Made by a program: the position numbers and the translations under genes. From positions 1-64,000 of the forward strand of contig NZ_AKXQ01000012.1 in assembly GCF_000276805.1 (NCBI RefSeq): DNA of 64,000 nucleotides, in the 5' to 3' direction. Origin of the DNA: Moritella dasanensis ArB 0140 (GTDB lineage: Bacteria; Pseudomonadota; Gammaproteobacteria; Enterobacterales; Moritellaceae). The notes beneath the pieces are model-generated. The model was given only the letters and a program-made list of their open reading frames with translations. It did not search any database and was not told the origin of the DNA. Shown in pieces: positions 62,693 to 64,000 of the stretch. The first letter of the stretch is position 1, and every line of letters begins with the position of its first letter.

Positions 62693-63712
62693 ATGTTCAA
62701 GAAAAGTGTTGGTTTGTGGATCTTATTGTCTTCACTCTTAAGCCCTGCCGCCTGGAGTGAAGAGGTATCAGTTAAAACTGATAGCAGTGTTGCAGCTTCG
62801 CCGCAACTATCTGCAGATGCCTTGTTAGACAATATGAAAACGGCATTTAAACAGCTCAATTATGACTTGTCTTATGTCGAGGTCGAGCGCGGAAGAATTA
62901 CCCCGATGCGTTATAGCCACGGCGTTATTGATGATGTGTCTGTCGGCCATTTATTGTCGTTGAATGGCAATCCTCGCGAATATTTACGTCGTGGTGATAT
63001 TACCAGCTTTTTTGAAGCTGAGCAGCCAGGCTACTCGTTATCATCAACGGCTATACCTGGGCTATTATTTAATTTAATGGCCACGGAACTTACGCTTGAT
63101 GAAAGCTCTTACCAAGCTATTTATGTCGGTGGGAAATCACGTGTGACAGGACGTTTAAGTCAAGTTGTACGTGTCGTCCCGAATGATAAATACCGTTTTG
63201 GTTATTTGATTTGGATTGATATAACCACGAATTTACCGCTGCGCATTGATATGATCAAAGACAGTGGTGAAGTGGTATTCCAAGTGATGGCGATTTCCTT
63301 GTATCAATTCCCTGATGTGACGCCTTGGTTAGAACAATTGAATTCAGTAAAATTACCACCAGTATTATCTGCGATGCAAACCCAAACCTTAATGCCTGCG
63401 CCGACTAAGTCGGAATGGAAAACGACTTGGATGCCTGATGGATTTAAACTGATTGTGAGTAATAAACATCAGATTGCAGGTATAGGTCAAACAATTGATT
63501 ATATGCAGTATTCAGATGGCTTAGTCGATATATCTATCTACGTAAATACCAACGTGAAAGCGGGTAGTTTAAGTCAAGGATTAGGTGTATCGGGACAAAT
63601 TAGTTTACAATCTAAAATTACAGATGATATTGAGATTGTGGTGGTGGGTGAAGTTCCAAGCGCGACCGCCAAGAAAATTGCTGACTCTGTTGTGCGCAAT
63701 CTTGATAACTAA
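62693..63712 (+). CDS. rseB: Sigma-E regulatory protein RseB
   Basis: A 339-residue periplasmic lipid/LPS-sensing protein that shields RseA from DegS. Signal peptide about 1-22 (FKKSVGLWILLSSLLSPAAW-S), LolA-like N-terminal domain (about 45-210) and C-terminal domain (about 230-325, GTTWMPDGFKL-like and QIAGIGQTIDYMQYSDG). I start at the ATG directly after rseA; a longer frame from 62633 overlaps rseA and has no signal peptide. Confidence 0.93.
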   Translation: MFKKSVGLWILLSSLLSPAAWSEEVSVKTDSSVAASPQLSADALLDNMKTAFKQLNYDLSYVEVERGRITPMRYSHGVIDDVSVGHLLSLNGNPREYLRRGDITSFFEAEQPGYSLSSTAIPGLLFNLMATELTLDESSYQAIYVGGKSRVTGRLSQVVRVVPNDKYRFGYLIWIDITTNLPLRIDMIKDSGEVVFQVMAISLYQFPDVTPWLEQLNSVKLPPVLSAMQTQTLMPAPTKSEWKTTWMPDGFKLIVSNKHQIAGIGQTIDYMQYSDGLVDISIYVNTNVKAGSLSQGLGVSGQISLQSKITDDIEIVVVGEVPSATAKKIADSVVRNLDN

Positions 63713-63726
63713 TTTATTCTAACAAG

Positions 63727-63803
63727 CGTGACTGAACTTAACTATATAGAACTTAACTATATAGCCTCAACGATAAAGAACGTCGTCGTTGGAGTCAGTC
63801 ACG
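63727..63803. repeat. Structured spacer between rseB and rseC
   Basis: Perfect 9-bp arms CGTGACTGA (63727-63735) and TCAGTCACG (63795-63803) enclose a tandem 15-mer GAACTTAACTATATA (63734-63748, 63749-63763) and a smaller AACGA/TCGTT hairpin. It would fold as one branched structure in the operon mRNA, ending 28 bases before rseC. Confidence 0.6.
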
Positions 63804-63831
63804 ATTGCTTTAAGCTAAGGTATGCACCCGT

Positions 63832-64000
63832 ATGATAATTGAAACAGCAGTGGTAAAAAGTGTAACGGGTGATCAAGTATCGGTACAGTGCGAGAGCCAA
63901 GCTGCGTGTAACCATTGTCATGCCAGTGACAATTGCGGTACAGGTACCGTCGCGAAAGCATTCCCACATCGGATCCACAATTTTACCGTCACTAAAACGG
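63832..64000 (+). CDS. rseC: RseC family protein, partial (window end)
   Basis: The first 56 codons of an RseC homologue: MIIETAVVKSVTGDQVSVQC then the cysteine cluster CESQAACNHCHASDNCGTG, which fits the RseC/MucC N-terminal domain. Two membrane helices should follow beyond the window. RseC modulates sigma-E activity and has been linked to electron transfer to the SoxR-reducing system. The gene runs off the right edge; no premature stop is seen. Confidence 0.88.
   Translation, partial: MIIETAVVKSVTGDQVSVQCESQAACNHCHASDNCGTGTVAKAFPHRIHNFTVTKT

Noticed and set aside
63734-63763. GAACTT repeats as extra sigma-E promoters before rseC
   Set aside because: No TCTGA-like -10 at 15-17 bases from either copy.

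Overview
The window looks like a chromosomal segment of a marine, moderately AT-rich gammaproteobacterium close to Vibrionales/Alteromonadales. I think a Moritella-like organism is most likely, but this rests on gene order and protein resemblance read by eye, not on a database search. From about 22.4 kb to the right end it is almost all core genome in blocks known from E. coli: epmB/efp/epmA, mscM-psd-rsgA/orn, queG/tsaE-amiB-mutL-miaA-hfq-hflX-hflK-hflC, fldB/xerD-dsbC-recJ-prfB-lysS, ygfZ/sdhE-ygfX, and nadB/rpoE-rseA-rseB-rseC. The last gene, rseC, is cut by the window end. I see no transposase, phage gene, CRISPR array or integrase other than housekeeping XerD.

The left third (1-22.4 kb) is accessory. 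It holds a VF530-family small protein, an unknown membrane protein, a coniferyl-aldehyde-dehydrogenase-like enzyme followed by an iron-type alcohol dehydrogenase, a large secreted NHL/Vgb-like beta-propeller protein, a small four-helix membrane protein, a GFA-fold zinc protein, a DUF302 lipoprotein and a LysR regulator. Then come yiaW-yiaV (DUF3302 plus HlyD-type adaptor), a lipoprotein 5'-nucleotidase, an MFS-glutaredoxin 2-old yellow enzyme operon with a divergent LysR, acuI with a TetR regulator, and a FadL-type outer-membrane transporter. The area shows gene decay: a TetR-like C-terminal remnant abuts the alcohol dehydrogenase, a fragment of a second propeller gene lies at 7.85-7.98 kb, and a small frameshifted ORF precedes the LysR gene. 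Many genes here handle aldehydes, electrophiles or acyl compounds, so a shared role in dealing with reactive carbonyls is plausible but unproven.

The centre carries eight sequence-identical tRNA-Gly(GCC) genes in tandem (34.3-35.3 kb), just after orn, with spacers that fall into repeating families. Around them the core blocks have insertions: an EamA permease sits between psd and mscM, nnr is missing between queG and tsaE, and a LysR/enoyl-CoA-hydratase pair sits between ygfX and nadB.

Regulatory features I can support include the prfB +1 programmed frameshift, a perfect sigma-E promoter (GAACTT-N16-TCTGA) in front of rpoE, a strong promoter before the tRNA array, paired TAGAC-N5-GTCTA palindromes in front of acuI and its tetR gene, a 13-bp motif shared by the promoters of the aldehyde dehydrogenase and propeller genes, and many intrinsic terminators. 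Structured non-coding stretches of unknown role lie upstream of ndh, at 36.09-36.17 kb and between rseB and rseC.
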